A DNA stretch of 13,636 nucleotides from the NCBI GenBank assembly GCA_015486505.1, contig WFRP01000059.1, positions 1-13,636 of the forward strand, given 5' to 3'. Origin of the DNA: Pseudomonadota bacterium. GTDB taxonomy: Bacteria > Desulfobacterota > Anaeroferrophillalia > Anaeroferrophillales > Tharpellaceae. The position numbers and the translations under genes are program-made. Shown in pieces: positions 1 through 6,604 of this stretch. The notes under the pieces were generated by a model, which was not told where the DNA came from, did no database searches, and was given only the letters and a program-made list of their open reading frames with translations. The first letter of the stretch is position 1. Each line of letters starts with the position of its first letter.

Positions 1-303
1 TCCAAAATCAACGATGAAATCAACACCATCGTTACCGGCATTGCCGCCGCCATCGAAGAGCAGTCGGTAACCACGCGTGATATCGCTGAAAGCGCCGGCC
101 AGGTATCGCAGGGCTTGAACGAGGTCAACGAAAACGTCGCCCAGAACTCGGCCGCGGCAAGCTCGATTTCTGAAGAGATCGCGGCGGTGGATCAGGCGGC
201 AAATGCTATGAACACAGCCAGCCGTAAAGTCCAGGAAAGCGCGACTGAAATGACAAACTCGGCGGCTAATCTCAAAAAGTTACTGGAAAAATTTTCAATT
301 TAA
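1..303 (+). CDS. Methyl-accepting chemotaxis protein, C-terminal fragment
   Basis: This is the last 100 codons of a chemoreceptor whose start lies before the window; frame 1 is open from base 1 to the TAA at 301-303. The peptide is an Ala/Ser/Glu/Gln-rich coiled coil typical of the membrane-distal-to-proximal return helix of the MCP signalling domain. A stretch reading IEEQSVTTRDIAES looks like a methylation-helix segment, which CheR and CheB would modify. The chain ends LLEKFSI, so there is no NWETF-type CheR-docking pentapeptide. The receptor type and ligand cannot be told because the sensor part is missing. It precedes a STAS gene and cheA on the same strand, so it is probably a dedicated receptor of this system. 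The family call is firm; membership of the same transcript is inferred. Confidence 0.93.
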   Translation, partial: SKINDEINTIVTGIAAAIEEQSVTTRDIAESAGQVSQGLNEVNENVAQNSAAASSISEEIAAVDQAANAMNTASRKVQESATEMTNSAANLKKLLEKFSI

Positions 304-331
304 AAAAAAATCAAATCTCCCCCTTGTAATC

Positions 332-354
332 GTTACTAAAATGTTATAAGTAAC
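332..354. other. Short inverted repeat between the receptor and STAS genes
   Basis: GTTACT (332-337) is matched by AGTAAC (349-354) around an 11-base A/T-rich loop. There is no T-tract after it, so it is not a convincing terminator. It could be a small operator or chance. It is the only structure I see in the 125 bases between the receptor stop and the STAS start. Confidence 0.25.
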
Positions 355-416
355 AGGTTGAAGTATTAACTTTGCAATCAAACCGGGAAATCGCAAAAGA
401 AATCACAGCGATATAT

Positions 417-420
417 GGAG
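417..420 (+). promoter_or_regulatory. Ribosome-binding site fixing the STAS start
   Basis: GGAG lies 8 bases before the ATG at 429. The same frame can be read back to a TTG at 372, but that codon has no purine-rich site at a proper distance. The extra residues would also precede the first strand of the STAS fold. The ATG at 429 is therefore the better start. Confidence 0.8.
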
Positions 421-428
421 AAAAAACA

Positions 429-725
429 ATGCATGTTTCAAACGATAACGGTCTGATAACTATTGCTTTGGATGGCGATCTTACCAGTGCTAATCTGAAC
501 GACTTTAGAACCATGGTACAGGAAGAGATTGAGGCCGGCAACAAATCGTTCTGTATCGACTTCAGCGGCGCGGCGATTATTGATTCAATGGGAATCGGCT
601 GCCTGGTCGCCACCTATAACTCTTTAAGACAGAAAGATGGGACCATCCAGATAACTAATGTTCCGGAAAATCTTAAAGATGTCTTCCATGTCATGCGCCT
701 GGATCGCATCCTTTCCATAGTGTAG
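429..725 (+). CDS. STAS-domain protein (anti-sigma factor antagonist type)
   Basis: A 98-residue protein made of one STAS domain, the SpoIIAA/RsbV fold. In that family the protein binds or is phosphorylated by a partner serine kinase, or acts as a small scaffold or switch. An early strand reads LITIALDGDLTS, and the core motif IDSMGIGCLV (residues 51-60) keeps the Asp52-Ser53 pair; Ser53 aligns with the phosphorylated serine of SpoIIAA/RsbV. The rest (ITNVPENLKDVFHVMRLDRIL) is the usual C-terminal helix region. The length equals a bare STAS domain. It sits between a receptor and cheA, so a role in chemosensory signalling is likely, but no RsbW/SpoIIAB-type kinase or PP2C phosphatase gene is present here. 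A part in sigma-factor control remains possible. Confidence 0.88.
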   Translation: MHVSNDNGLITIALDGDLTSANLNDFRTMVQEEIEAGNKSFCIDFSGAAIIDSMGIGCLVATYNSLRQKDGTIQITNVPENLKDVFHVMRLDRILSIV

Positions 726-840
726 AGTTTTTTCTTGCAAACAGACCGAAAGAACAATGTTCTATCGAAGAAATGTACTTAAAAGCATCCCAGACCGCTA
801 TCGCGGCCACAAATATACAAGTAACGTGAGAGGAACTAAT
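726..840 (+). repeat. Gap after the STAS gene with a degenerate repeat remnant
   Basis: The 115 bases after the STAS stop hold no gene. A T-run follows the stop without a strong stem before it. Bases 818-838 resemble the 3' arm of the repeat family described below (compare AAAATAACCTGTAAGGTACT) and run directly into the first full copy at 841. This suggests an older, decayed unit upstream. The resemblance is partial and only suggestive. Confidence 0.35.
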
Positions 841-960
841 GCGGGAACAGATCCCGCAACCCAAACAGGGCTTTGTGCCCCGCAAATAAGTACTCTTATC
901 AGAACATTTTCTGAATATTAAATCTTGTTTTTTGGTGCAGAAAATAACCTGTAAGGTACT
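841..960 (+). repeat. Multi-hairpin repeat, copy A (type 1)
   Basis: A non-coding unit of about 120 bases. It starts with a small stem GCGGGA/TCCCGC (841-846 with 852-857), then a GGGC/GCCC hairpin, then a long interrupted stem. The long stem pairs AGTAC (889-893) with GTACT (956-960), CTTA (895-898) with TAAG (952-955), CAG (900-902) with CTG (949-951), and ATTTTCT (906-912) with AGAAAAT (939-945). The tip is an A/T-rich loop. Almost the same sequence occurs at 6483-6601 and 11818-11937. Copy B begins three bases later. No protein-like coding signal is seen. It lies in the leader of cheA. Confidence 0.9.
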
Positions 961-963
961 AAT

Positions 964-1120
964 GCGGGAACGGATCCCGCAACCCAATCTGGCCTTTTCG
1001 GCCCGCACCCCAAGGGCAATCCGTTGGGCGCACCCCAAGGGCACTTCCGTTGGGCGCAAATAAGTACTCTTATCAGAACATTTTCTTGTTTTAAAACAAG
1101 AAAATAACCTGTAAGGTACT
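964..1120 (+). repeat. Multi-hairpin repeat, copy B (type 2, with doubled insert)
   Basis: This unit has the same GCGGGA/TCCCGC start and the same outer stem as copy A. Its tip is a perfect 26-bp palindrome (1080-1105, centred on TTTT/AAAA), while copy A has an A/T loop there. Between the second hairpin and the long stem it carries a 25-26 base module twice in tandem (1006-1030 and 1031-1056, each starting CACCCCAAGGGCA). Each module can fold by CCCAA/TTGGG pairing. The B tip is thus a strong structure although its sequence differs from A, which points to conservation of shape. Confidence 0.9.
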
Positions 1121-1121
1121 A

Positions 1122-1198
1122 AATCTGTGTTAATCTGCGTTCATCTGTGGTTTCTGTTTTTTTGTCGAACCACAGATGGACACGGATAGACACAGATA
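1122..1198. repeat. Imperfect palindrome of the 'CCACAGATG' type
   Basis: The left arm (1122-1152) and right arm (1168-1198) are inverted copies matching at about 25 of 31 positions, with a T-rich loop between. The innermost part, CATCTGTGGTT against AACCACAGATG, is perfect. Sequences built on CATCTGTGG/CCACAGATG are a familiar dispersed intergenic repeat in many bacterial genomes (from memory, not searched). It follows copy B directly and lies about 125 bases before the cheA start. Confidence 0.85.
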
Positions 1199-1240
1199 AA
1201 ATTTTATAATTTCAATTATTTACAAAGCGTTACCTAGAAG
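1164..1240 (+). repeat. 77-nt repeat before cheA, partner of a copy before aroB
   Basis: By eye, this stretch matches the reverse complement of 11451-11528 at all but about eight positions and one single-base gap. It includes the right palindrome arm, then an A/T-rich spacer, then ACAAAGCGTTA and TAGAAG. Both copies point toward the gene that follows, cheA here and aroB there. That shared orientation suggests a mobile leader segment or a shared regulatory region. Here it ends 84 bases before the cheA start. Confidence 0.85.
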
Positions 1241-1242
1241 AT

Positions 1243-1278
1243 TGAGTAATTATCTACCGGCAACACCCGGATTACTCA
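1243..1278. promoter_or_regulatory. Hairpin in the cheA leader
   Basis: TGAGTAAT (1243-1250) pairs perfectly with ATTACTCA (1271-1278). An inner CCGG/CCGG pairing around CAACAC extends the stem. It lies 46 bases before the cheA ATG. With no T-tract it is more likely an operator, an RNA leader structure or repeat debris than a terminator. Confidence 0.45.
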
Positions 1279-1324
1279 GGAATACCATCTTTTCAAATAC
1301 GCTCCGGCAAGAGAGGTAAGCCTA

Positions 1325-4300
1325 ATGTCCATGGAATCTTTTATTGACGACGAAACCCTGCAGGAATATATCAGTGAGAGCCTAGAGCACCTGGCCGATA
1401 TTGAACAGGACCTTTTGACTATTGAAGAGGGCGGGGCTGAGATTGACGAAGAAGTCGTCAACCGGGTTTTTCGGGCCGCCCATTCTCTCAAGGGCGGAGC
1501 CGGCTTTCTCGCCCTGGAAACCATCAAGGAGCTTGCCCATAAAATTGAGAATGTCCTTGATATGATGCGCAACCGGGAGATAATTCCTAATCCCGAAATC
1601 ATCAATATCCTCTTAAATTCCTTTGACAAGCTCCGGGATCTGATCAACAACTCCGGCACCAGCAATGAAGAGAACATAGACGAATTCGTCACGGCCCTGG
1701 TCGGCCTGACCACCGCCCATCTGGAACCCGCCCAGCAGGCAAGCGTCTCGAATACAATTCCGGTCGTAAAGACTGACGGCAGCGTCATCTTCGAGGTGCC
1801 GCAGATTGATCTTGACCAGGCCAAAAAAAACGCGCAGACTCTCTATCTTCTGGAATACGACCTCATCCATGATGTCTATCAACACGGGAAAACCCCGATG
1901 GAGATCATCAAAAATGTCATGGATCTGGGCACTATCGTCGAGACCCTGATCGACATCGACAAAGTCGGCACCCTTGAAGACGCGCCGATCAACTCGATTC
2001 CTTTTTATATGCTGATAAGTTCTATCATTGAGCCGGTCGTCGCCCCTGATTTCCTGGATCTGCCCGAAGAACAGGTCCACATAATCGGCAGCGACGGCAG
2101 GGAAGCGGCCGCCGGCAGCCCGGCGCCGGCGCCGGCTACCGCAACTGAAGCACCGCCGGCCGCAACTCCGGCCCCGCCGCCGGCAGCGGAGGTGACCCCG
2201 CCACCCCCACCGGCAGCAGCGGCCCAACCGGAGCCGCCCGCTCCGGCCACCGACAAGAAACCGGCGCCGGACAAGACAGCATCCGATAAACCGCAGAAAA
2301 GTGAGGCCCCGACGACATTAAGGGTTAATGTTGAACTACTGGAAAACCTGATGACTTTGGCCGGGGAGATGGTGCTCTCCCGCAACCAGCTTATGCAGGC
2401 CGTCAACGAGTTCGACCAGCACAGCATCAAACTTGCCGGTCAGAGAATCAATCTGGTCACTTCCGAGCTTCAGGAAGCGATCATGATGACCCGAATGCAG
2501 CCGATCGGCTCGGTTTTCAACAAGTTTCCCCGCATCGTCCGGGATATGGCGCAAAAACTTAAAAAAGAAATCAACCTGGTTATCACCGGCAAAAATGTTG
2601 AGCTTGACAAAACTATTGTCGAAGGGCTTAACGACCCCCTGACTCACCTCATCCGGAATTCGGCCGATCACGGAATCGAACTCCCCGATGACAGGGTTGC
2701 CAAGGATAAGCCCCGGGCTGGCCGGATTGACCTGAAAGCCTACCATGAAGCAGGTCAGGTCAACATTGAAATAACCGATGACGGCGGCGGCCTTGACGCC
2801 GACAAGATTGCCGACAAAGCCCTGGAAAAGGGGATGATTACCTCCGACCAGCATGCGGCAATGTCGCGCAAGGAAAAGATGGCTTTAATCCTCCTGCCCA
2901 GCCTTTCCACCGCCGAAAAAGTTACCGACGTCTCCGGCCGCGGGGTTGGAATGGATGTCGTCAAATCCAACATCGACCAGCTTGGCGGTCAGATTGAAAT
3001 CGACTCCAAACCGGGACAAGGTACAACCATCAGGGTTAAACTGCCCTTGACTCTGGCGATTATTCCAAGCCTTTTGGTCAGTGTCGGCAATGAGCGTTTC
3101 GCCCTGCCCCAGGTTAATGTCAGTGAACTGGTGCGGATCAGCGCCGCCCAGATAAAAGAGAAAATTGAACGGGTCGGAGACTCTGAAGTGATGCCGCTGC
3201 GCGGTGAACTCATCCCGCTTATCCGTCTTGGAAAAGTTCTCGGCATCAAAAAGATCATCAAGGACCCGGAGTCAGGCGATGAAATCGAGGATCGCCGCGA
3301 GCTTATTGCCGACCGGCGCTCGCCGACAACCGCCCTTGACGGAAGCGCCGCTGAAGAACCGCTCCCTGAAGCAGATGTACAGAAACGCTCGGGGGTGGAA
3401 CGCCGCCATAAGGCCAGCAGCGATCTTAATATTGTTGTGGTTTCCGCCGGTTCATTCAAATACGGTCTTGTCGTTGACGAGCTCCACGACTCGGTTGAAA
3501 TCGTCGTCAAACCGCTGGGCCGGCATTTGAAACATATTTCCGGCTACGCCGGCGCCACAATTATGGGTGACGGCCGGGTTGCCTTAATCCTTGATGTCGG
3601 CGGAATTGCCATGCTGGCGGAACTGACATCAATGACCGGCAGTAAACGAGCCCAGGACATACAGGAGAGCAGCGAGGCGGCCTTGATAAAAGACAATCAG
3701 GCCCTGCTCCTCTTCAATAACGGTCCGCAAGAGCCCTGCGCCGTACCTCTGGACATTGTCGAACGGGTTGAGCAGGTTGACTTTGATGATATTGAGACCA
3801 AAAGCGGCCAGAAAGTTATTAAATATCGCGGCGGCAGCCTGCCGCTTTTCTCGCTCTCCGATGTTGCCAATGTTGCTGAACTCAGCAGAGATCAGGAATT
3901 GATTGTCGTTGTCTTCACGGTGGCGAACCGGGAGATCGGCCTGATGGCCTCGGAACCGGTCGATACTCTGGAAATCCAGGCGGCGATTGATCACAACACC
4001 CTGAAAGATACCGGGATTATGGGATCGGCAATTATCAATGACAAAACGACCCTGATAATTGACATCCATGAACTCGTTGAAACCCTGAAACCGGAATGGT
4101 TCCAACGCCTGCAGAAAAAGACCGAACATCGACCGGCCGCCGGCGATGAAGGGTCTTCTTTTCCGGAAATTAAAAAGATTCTCCTGGTCGAGGATTCCGA
4201 TTTCTTCCGGGCGCAGCTCAAAAAGTACATCGAGAATGAAGAACGGATCTGCATTCAGGCCGAAGATGGCCTGGTCGCCTGGAACTGGCTCCAGGAAAAT

Positions 4301-4534
4301 CCGGATGAGCCCTCATTAATCATCACAGATATTGAAATGCCGAATATGGATGGCTTTGAGCTTTGCCAGAACATCCGCGGGGATCGCCGCTTTGATCACC
4401 TTAAGGTTATTGCCGTCACCTCCCTCGCCGCCGATGAGCACATCGCCAAAGGGAAGAAAGTCGGCATTGATGATTACCAGATAAAACTCGACAAAGAGAA
4501 ACTGCTGGCCAGTATCGATGCAAATATTTGCTGA
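1325..4534 (+). CDS. cheA: Chemotaxis histidine kinase CheA, hybrid with C-terminal receiver
   Basis: This 1069-residue cytoplasmic kinase takes receptor signals and phosphorylates itself and response regulators. The start is supported by GAGAGGT seven bases upstream. Domains: Hpt (about 1-125) with AAHSLKGGAGF and phospho-acceptor His53; a P2-like alpha/beta region (about 150-255); an Ala/Pro-rich linker (about 258-330); dimerisation helices (about 330-395); an ATPase with N-box HLIRNSADHG (441-450), DDGGGLD (485-491), GRGVGMDVV (538-546) and GQGTT (564-568). Then come two CheW-like domains (about 580-765 and 785-920) and a receiver (950-1069). The receiver keeps Glu956/Asp957, Asp1002, Thr1032 and Lys1054, with Leu in place of the usual Pro after Lys. 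The first CheW-like domain carries a charged insert with RR pairs (about 645-698). The usual CheA is 650-750 residues, so this is an extended hybrid form. It is followed by cheW after a repeat-filled gap. Confidence 0.97.
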   Translation: MSMESFIDDETLQEYISESLEHLADIEQDLLTIEEGGAEIDEEVVNRVFRAAHSLKGGAGFLALETIKELAHKIENVLDMMRNREIIPNPEIINILLNSFDKLRDLINNSGTSNEENIDEFVTALVGLTTAHLEPAQQASVSNTIPVVKTDGSVIFEVPQIDLDQAKKNAQTLYLLEYDLIHDVYQHGKTPMEIIKNVMDLGTIVETLIDIDKVGTLEDAPINSIPFYMLISSIIEPVVAPDFLDLPEEQVHIIGSDGREAAAGSPAPAPATATEAPPAATPAPPPAAEVTPPPPPAAAAQPEPPAPATDKKPAPDKTASDKPQKSEAPTTLRVNVELLENLMTLAGEMVLSRNQLMQAVNEFDQHSIKLAGQRINLVTSELQEAIMMTRMQPIGSVFNKFPRIVRDMAQKLKKEINLVITGKNVELDKTIVEGLNDPLTHLIRNSADHGIELPDDRVAKDKPRAGRIDLKAYHEAGQVNIEITDDGGGLDADKIADKALEKGMITSDQHAAMSRKEKMALILLPSLSTAEKVTDVSGRGVGMDVVKSNIDQLGGQIEIDSKPGQGTTIRVKLPLTLAIIPSLLVSVGNERFALPQVNVSELVRISAAQIKEKIERVGDSEVMPLRGELIPLIRLGKVLGIKKIIKDPESGDEIEDRRELIADRRSPTTALDGSAAEEPLPEADVQKRSGVERRHKASSDLNIVVVSAGSFKYGLVVDELHDSVEIVVKPLGRHLKHISGYAGATIMGDGRVALILDVGGIAMLAELTSMTGSKRAQDIQESSEAALIKDNQALLLFNNGPQEPCAVPLDIVERVEQVDFDDIETKSGQKVIKYRGGSLPLFSLSDVANVAELSRDQELIVVVFTVANREIGLMASEPVDTLEIQAAIDHNTLKDTGIMGSAIINDKTTLIIDIHELVETLKPEWFQRLQKKTEHRPAAGDEGSSFPEIKKILLVEDSDFFRAQLKKYIENEERICIQAEDGLVAWNWLQENPDEPSLIITDIEMPNMDGFELCQNIRGDRRFDHLKVIAVTSLAADEHIAKGKKVGIDDYQIKLDKEKLLASIDANIC

Positions 4535-4535
4535 C

Positions 4536-4669
4536 GCGGGAACAAATCCCGCAACCCGAATGGAGCCTCGCGGCCCGCACCCAGGGGCACTTCCGATGGT
4601 CGCAAATAAGTGCTTCCATCAGACGAATTTTCTGGTTTTGATACAAAAAAATCTGTCTGCAAGGCACTT
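4536..4669 (+). repeat. Multi-hairpin repeat, diverged copy C
   Basis: It begins one base after the cheA stop with GCGGGA/TCCCGC, followed by a GCC/GGC hairpin and one copy of the CACCC-module. The outer stem is AAGTGC (4608-4613) with GCACTT (4664-4669), where the other copies have AGTAC/GTACT. The A-to-G change on one arm is matched by T-to-C on the other. The inner CAG/CTG pair becomes CAGAC (4620-4624) with GTCTG (4655-4659). The stem is thus kept while the sequence drifts. Confidence 0.85.
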
Positions 4670-4679
4670 AAATCTTAAA

Positions 4680-4846
4680 GGGTGTCTTGAAAAATCAAGA
4701 TTTTTGTTTAAGTACAAGGCGGTTAATAATTTTAACCCGTACCCCAAGGGCACTCCCTCCGGTCGCAAAATACACTTAGTATTTTGAGGATTAAAATTTT
4801 TAACCAACGCAGTAATTGGACAAAAAGACAATTTTTCGAGGTACCC
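4680..4846. repeat. 167-bp imperfect palindrome between cheA and cheW
   Basis: The left arm (about 4680-4736) and right arm (about 4788-4846) are long inverted copies, both starting GGGT and sharing GAAAAAT, TTTTTGT, GGTTAA and AATTTTAA blocks. A central hairpin pairs CAAAATAC (4766-4773) with GTATTTTG (4779-4786) around five bases. A TACCCCAAGGGCACT module like that of copies B and C lies in the middle. The palindrome ends 10 bases before the cheW ribosome-binding site, so a folded RNA here could affect cheW translation. Short open frames across it look like by-products of the repeat. Confidence 0.8.
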
Positions 4847-4870
4847 TAAAATAACTGGAGAGAGCGGATC

Positions 4871-5320
4871 ATGGCTGAGACCACCACCCTGCAACTTTGT
4901 TCATTTCAACTTGCAAACGCCACTTTCGGACTTGATACCATGCTGGTACAGGAAATCATCAAGGTTCCCGACATTACCAGTGTCTACCTTGCACCGGAGG
5001 ATATCACCGGCATCATCAACCTGCGCGGCAAGATTGTTACTATCATTGATCTCGCGATAAAACTTGATCTCCCGACTGAAATTCCGATGGCCGACCGCAG
5101 AATAATTATTGTCGAATCACAGGAAGAGCCTTTCGGATTGGTAGTCGATAAAATTAATGATGTCATCCACGTCGACAGTGAAGAGTTGGATTCGGCACCC
5201 TCTAATGTCAGGATAGCTCAAAGCCGTTTCATTGCCGGGGTTTTTCGCGACAACGAACAACTGATTGCAATCCTGAACCTCAACGAGGTCATTAATCCGA
5301 CCGAAAAGAAGAGCGACTAA
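4871..5320 (+). CDS. cheW: Chemotaxis coupling protein CheW
   Basis: A single-domain 149-residue coupling protein that bridges receptors to CheA in the signalling array. The start has GGAGAGAG at 4857-4864. The sequence follows the CheW fold throughout: SFQLANATFGLDTMLVQEII near the N terminus, the conserved GIINLRGKIVTIIDL block (residues 47-61) with Arg52 in the NLRG motif, then RRIIIVE, FGLVVDKINDVI and a final IAILNLNEVI strand. Length is normal. It lies between cheA and cheB on the same strand. CheA already carries two CheW-like domains, so this protein probably links additional receptors or fills CheW positions in the array. Its stop codon overlaps the edge of a repeat fragment. Confidence 0.96.
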   Translation: MAETTTLQLCSFQLANATFGLDTMLVQEIIKVPDITSVYLAPEDITGIINLRGKIVTIIDLAIKLDLPTEIPMADRRIIIVESQEEPFGLVVDKINDVIHVDSEELDSAPSNVRIAQSRFIAGVFRDNEQLIAILNLNEVINPTEKKSD

Positions 5321-5338
5321 TGCGGGAACAAATCCCGA
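5316..5338 (+). repeat. Repeat fragment D at the cheW stop codon
   Basis: ACTAATGCGGGAACAAATCC and the bases after it match the junction and first hairpin of the repeat family. The TAA of cheW (5318-5320) is the TAA of the repeat's ACTAATGCGGG junction. Only the first small stem (CGGGA/TCCCG) remains; the long stem is absent. Either an insertion was truncated or the element moved in next to the stop. Confidence 0.75.
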
Positions 5339-5361
5339 ATATCAGGAGAATTGACTGAAAA

Positions 5362-6465
5362 ATGCCAATCAAAGTTCTGGTCGTAGATGATACGATTCTT
5401 TACCGTAAGGTAATCGGTGACATCTTGAAAGCGGAAGACGATATTGAGGTTGTCGGCTCCGCCAACAACGGTAAAATCGCGATCTCACGCATAAATACCT
5501 TGAAACCTGACTTGTTGACTCTCGACATTGAGATGCCGGTTTGCAACGGCATAGAGGTTTTGGAGTATCTGCGCGAAAACCGGGTTGCCACCAACGCCAT
5601 TATGCTCAGCAGCCTGACCCGTAAAGGCGGGGATATGACCATGAAAGCCCTGGAACTCGGAGCTTTCGATTTCATCCCGAAACCGGAAGGCGGAAGCATA
5701 GCGGAAAATCAGGCTTTCATCAGGCAAACCCTGATCCCCAAGATCAGAGCCTATGCCCGGCATCACTCGATCAGAAGTGTTTTAAGCGGCCGTAAAAGCA
5801 GCCCGACCGCTGCCCGGCCTTCCCGACCGACGACAACTCCATCAACCGCCCCGGCAGCCCGGGTTGCCGCGAAAAAACGTACCCGGCCCTCGTCAATTAT
5901 CGCGATCGGCATCTCCACCGGCGGTCCCAACGCGTTGACGCGGATGCTGCCGATGCTGCGAGCCCCGATCGGGGTTCCGATAGTTGTCGTGCAGCACATG
6001 CCGCCACTCTTCACCAAATCTCTGGCTGCAAGTCTTGACAACAAATGTTCATTGCAGGTCAAAGAAGCCGAGGATGGTGAAGTTTTACAAGATAATGTTG
6101 TCTACATTGCCCCCGGCGGCAAGCAGATGAAGATTGTTGCCGATGCCAGCGGCCGCGGCAAGGTTAAAATTACCGACGACGCCCCGGAAAACAACTGCAA
6201 ACCTTCAGCCGACTACCTCTTCCGCTCGGTAGCCTCATTGTTTAAGGAGCAGGTTACGGCTCTGATCATGACCGGCATGGGTAACGACGGCACTAAAGGC
6301 CTGCGCCTGCTGAAACGTCACGGCGCCCCGGTAATTGCCCAGGATGAACAAAGCTGTGTCGTCTACGGCATGCCCAAGGAGGCAGTCAACGCCGGGGTTG
6401 TTGATATCTCGCTGCCGCTTGATCAAATCGCGGCGGAAACCGTTAGAACCCTGAAGAATCCCTAA
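5362..6465 (+). CDS. cheB: Protein-glutamate methylesterase/deamidase CheB
   Basis: This 367-residue response regulator removes methyl groups from receptor glutamates and can deamidate glutamines, giving adaptation opposite to CheR. The N-terminal receiver (1-125) has Asp9/Asp10, phospho-acceptor Asp55 (TLDIEMP), Ser83/Ser84 and Lys107 (IPKPEGG). A Ser/Pro/Ala/Arg linker (about 140-175) leads to the methylesterase domain. Its catalytic triad is visible as Ser185 in GISTGGP, His212 in QHMPP and Asp309 in MTGMGNDG. Length is normal. A TGA codon lies in frame two codons before the ATG, so the start is fixed. The nearest AGGAG (5344-5348) is 13 bases away, longer than ideal, and repeat fragment D lies just before it. 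CheA phosphorylates this protein in the standard system. Confidence 0.97.
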   Translation: MPIKVLVVDDTILYRKVIGDILKAEDDIEVVGSANNGKIAISRINTLKPDLLTLDIEMPVCNGIEVLEYLRENRVATNAIMLSSLTRKGGDMTMKALELGAFDFIPKPEGGSIAENQAFIRQTLIPKIRAYARHHSIRSVLSGRKSSPTAARPSRPTTTPSTAPAARVAAKKRTRPSSIIAIGISTGGPNALTRMLPMLRAPIGVPIVVVQHMPPLFTKSLAASLDNKCSLQVKEAEDGEVLQDNVVYIAPGGKQMKIVADASGRGKVKITDDAPENNCKPSADYLFRSVASLFKEQVTALIMTGMGNDGTKGLRLLKRHGAPVIAQDEQSCVVYGMPKEAVNAGVVDISLPLDQIAAETVRTLKNP

Positions 6466-6482
6466 GGTGGCCAATGTCTAAT

Positions 6483-6601
6483 ACGGGAACAAACCCGCAA
6501 CCCAAACAGGGCTTTGCGGCCCGCAAATAAGTACTCTTATCAGAACATTTTCTGATTATTAAATCTTGTTTTTTGGTGCAGAAAATAACCTGTAAGGTAC
6601 T
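6483..6601 (+). repeat. Multi-hairpin repeat, copy E (type 1)
   Basis: Nearly identical to copy A along its length, including the long interrupted stem and the A/T tip. The first small stem reads CGGG/CCCG. It starts 17 bases after the cheB stop and is followed three bases later by a type 2 unit, the same order as copies A and B. Confidence 0.9.
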
Positions 6602-6604
6602 AAT

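Noticed and set aside
372..428. TTG at 372 as the STAS start, giving 117 residues
   Set aside because: The ATG at 429 has GGAG at the right spacing and matches the start of the STAS fold; the TTG has no such signal.
691..1059. 122-codon open frame on the - strand across copies A and B
   Set aside because: It consists of repeat DNA read through tandem units spaced 123 bases apart, a multiple of three. Its peptide repeats the same phrases and it overlaps the STAS 3' end. Related phrases recur wherever the repeat does.
841..1120. CRISPR-like array
   Set aside because: The repeated blocks are about 120 bases, self-complementary and almost adjacent, with no short regular repeats and no unique spacers. 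No cas genes are present.
1243..1278. Second copy of the MITE-like terminal repeat in the cheA leader
   Set aside because: TGAGTAATTATCT resembles TGAATAGTTACCT at only 10 of 13 positions and has no matching internal sequence, so it is kept only as a hairpin.
1276..1824. Long - strand frames under cheA (also 1613-2227, 2336-2854, 2989-3510, 3629-4129)
   Set aside because: They are antisense shadows of a clearly coding cheA and carry no domain motifs.
4518..4894. Short open frames on both strands between cheA and cheW
   Set aside because: They lie in copy C and the 167-bp palindrome, overlap each other and the real gene ends, and show no recognisable domain.
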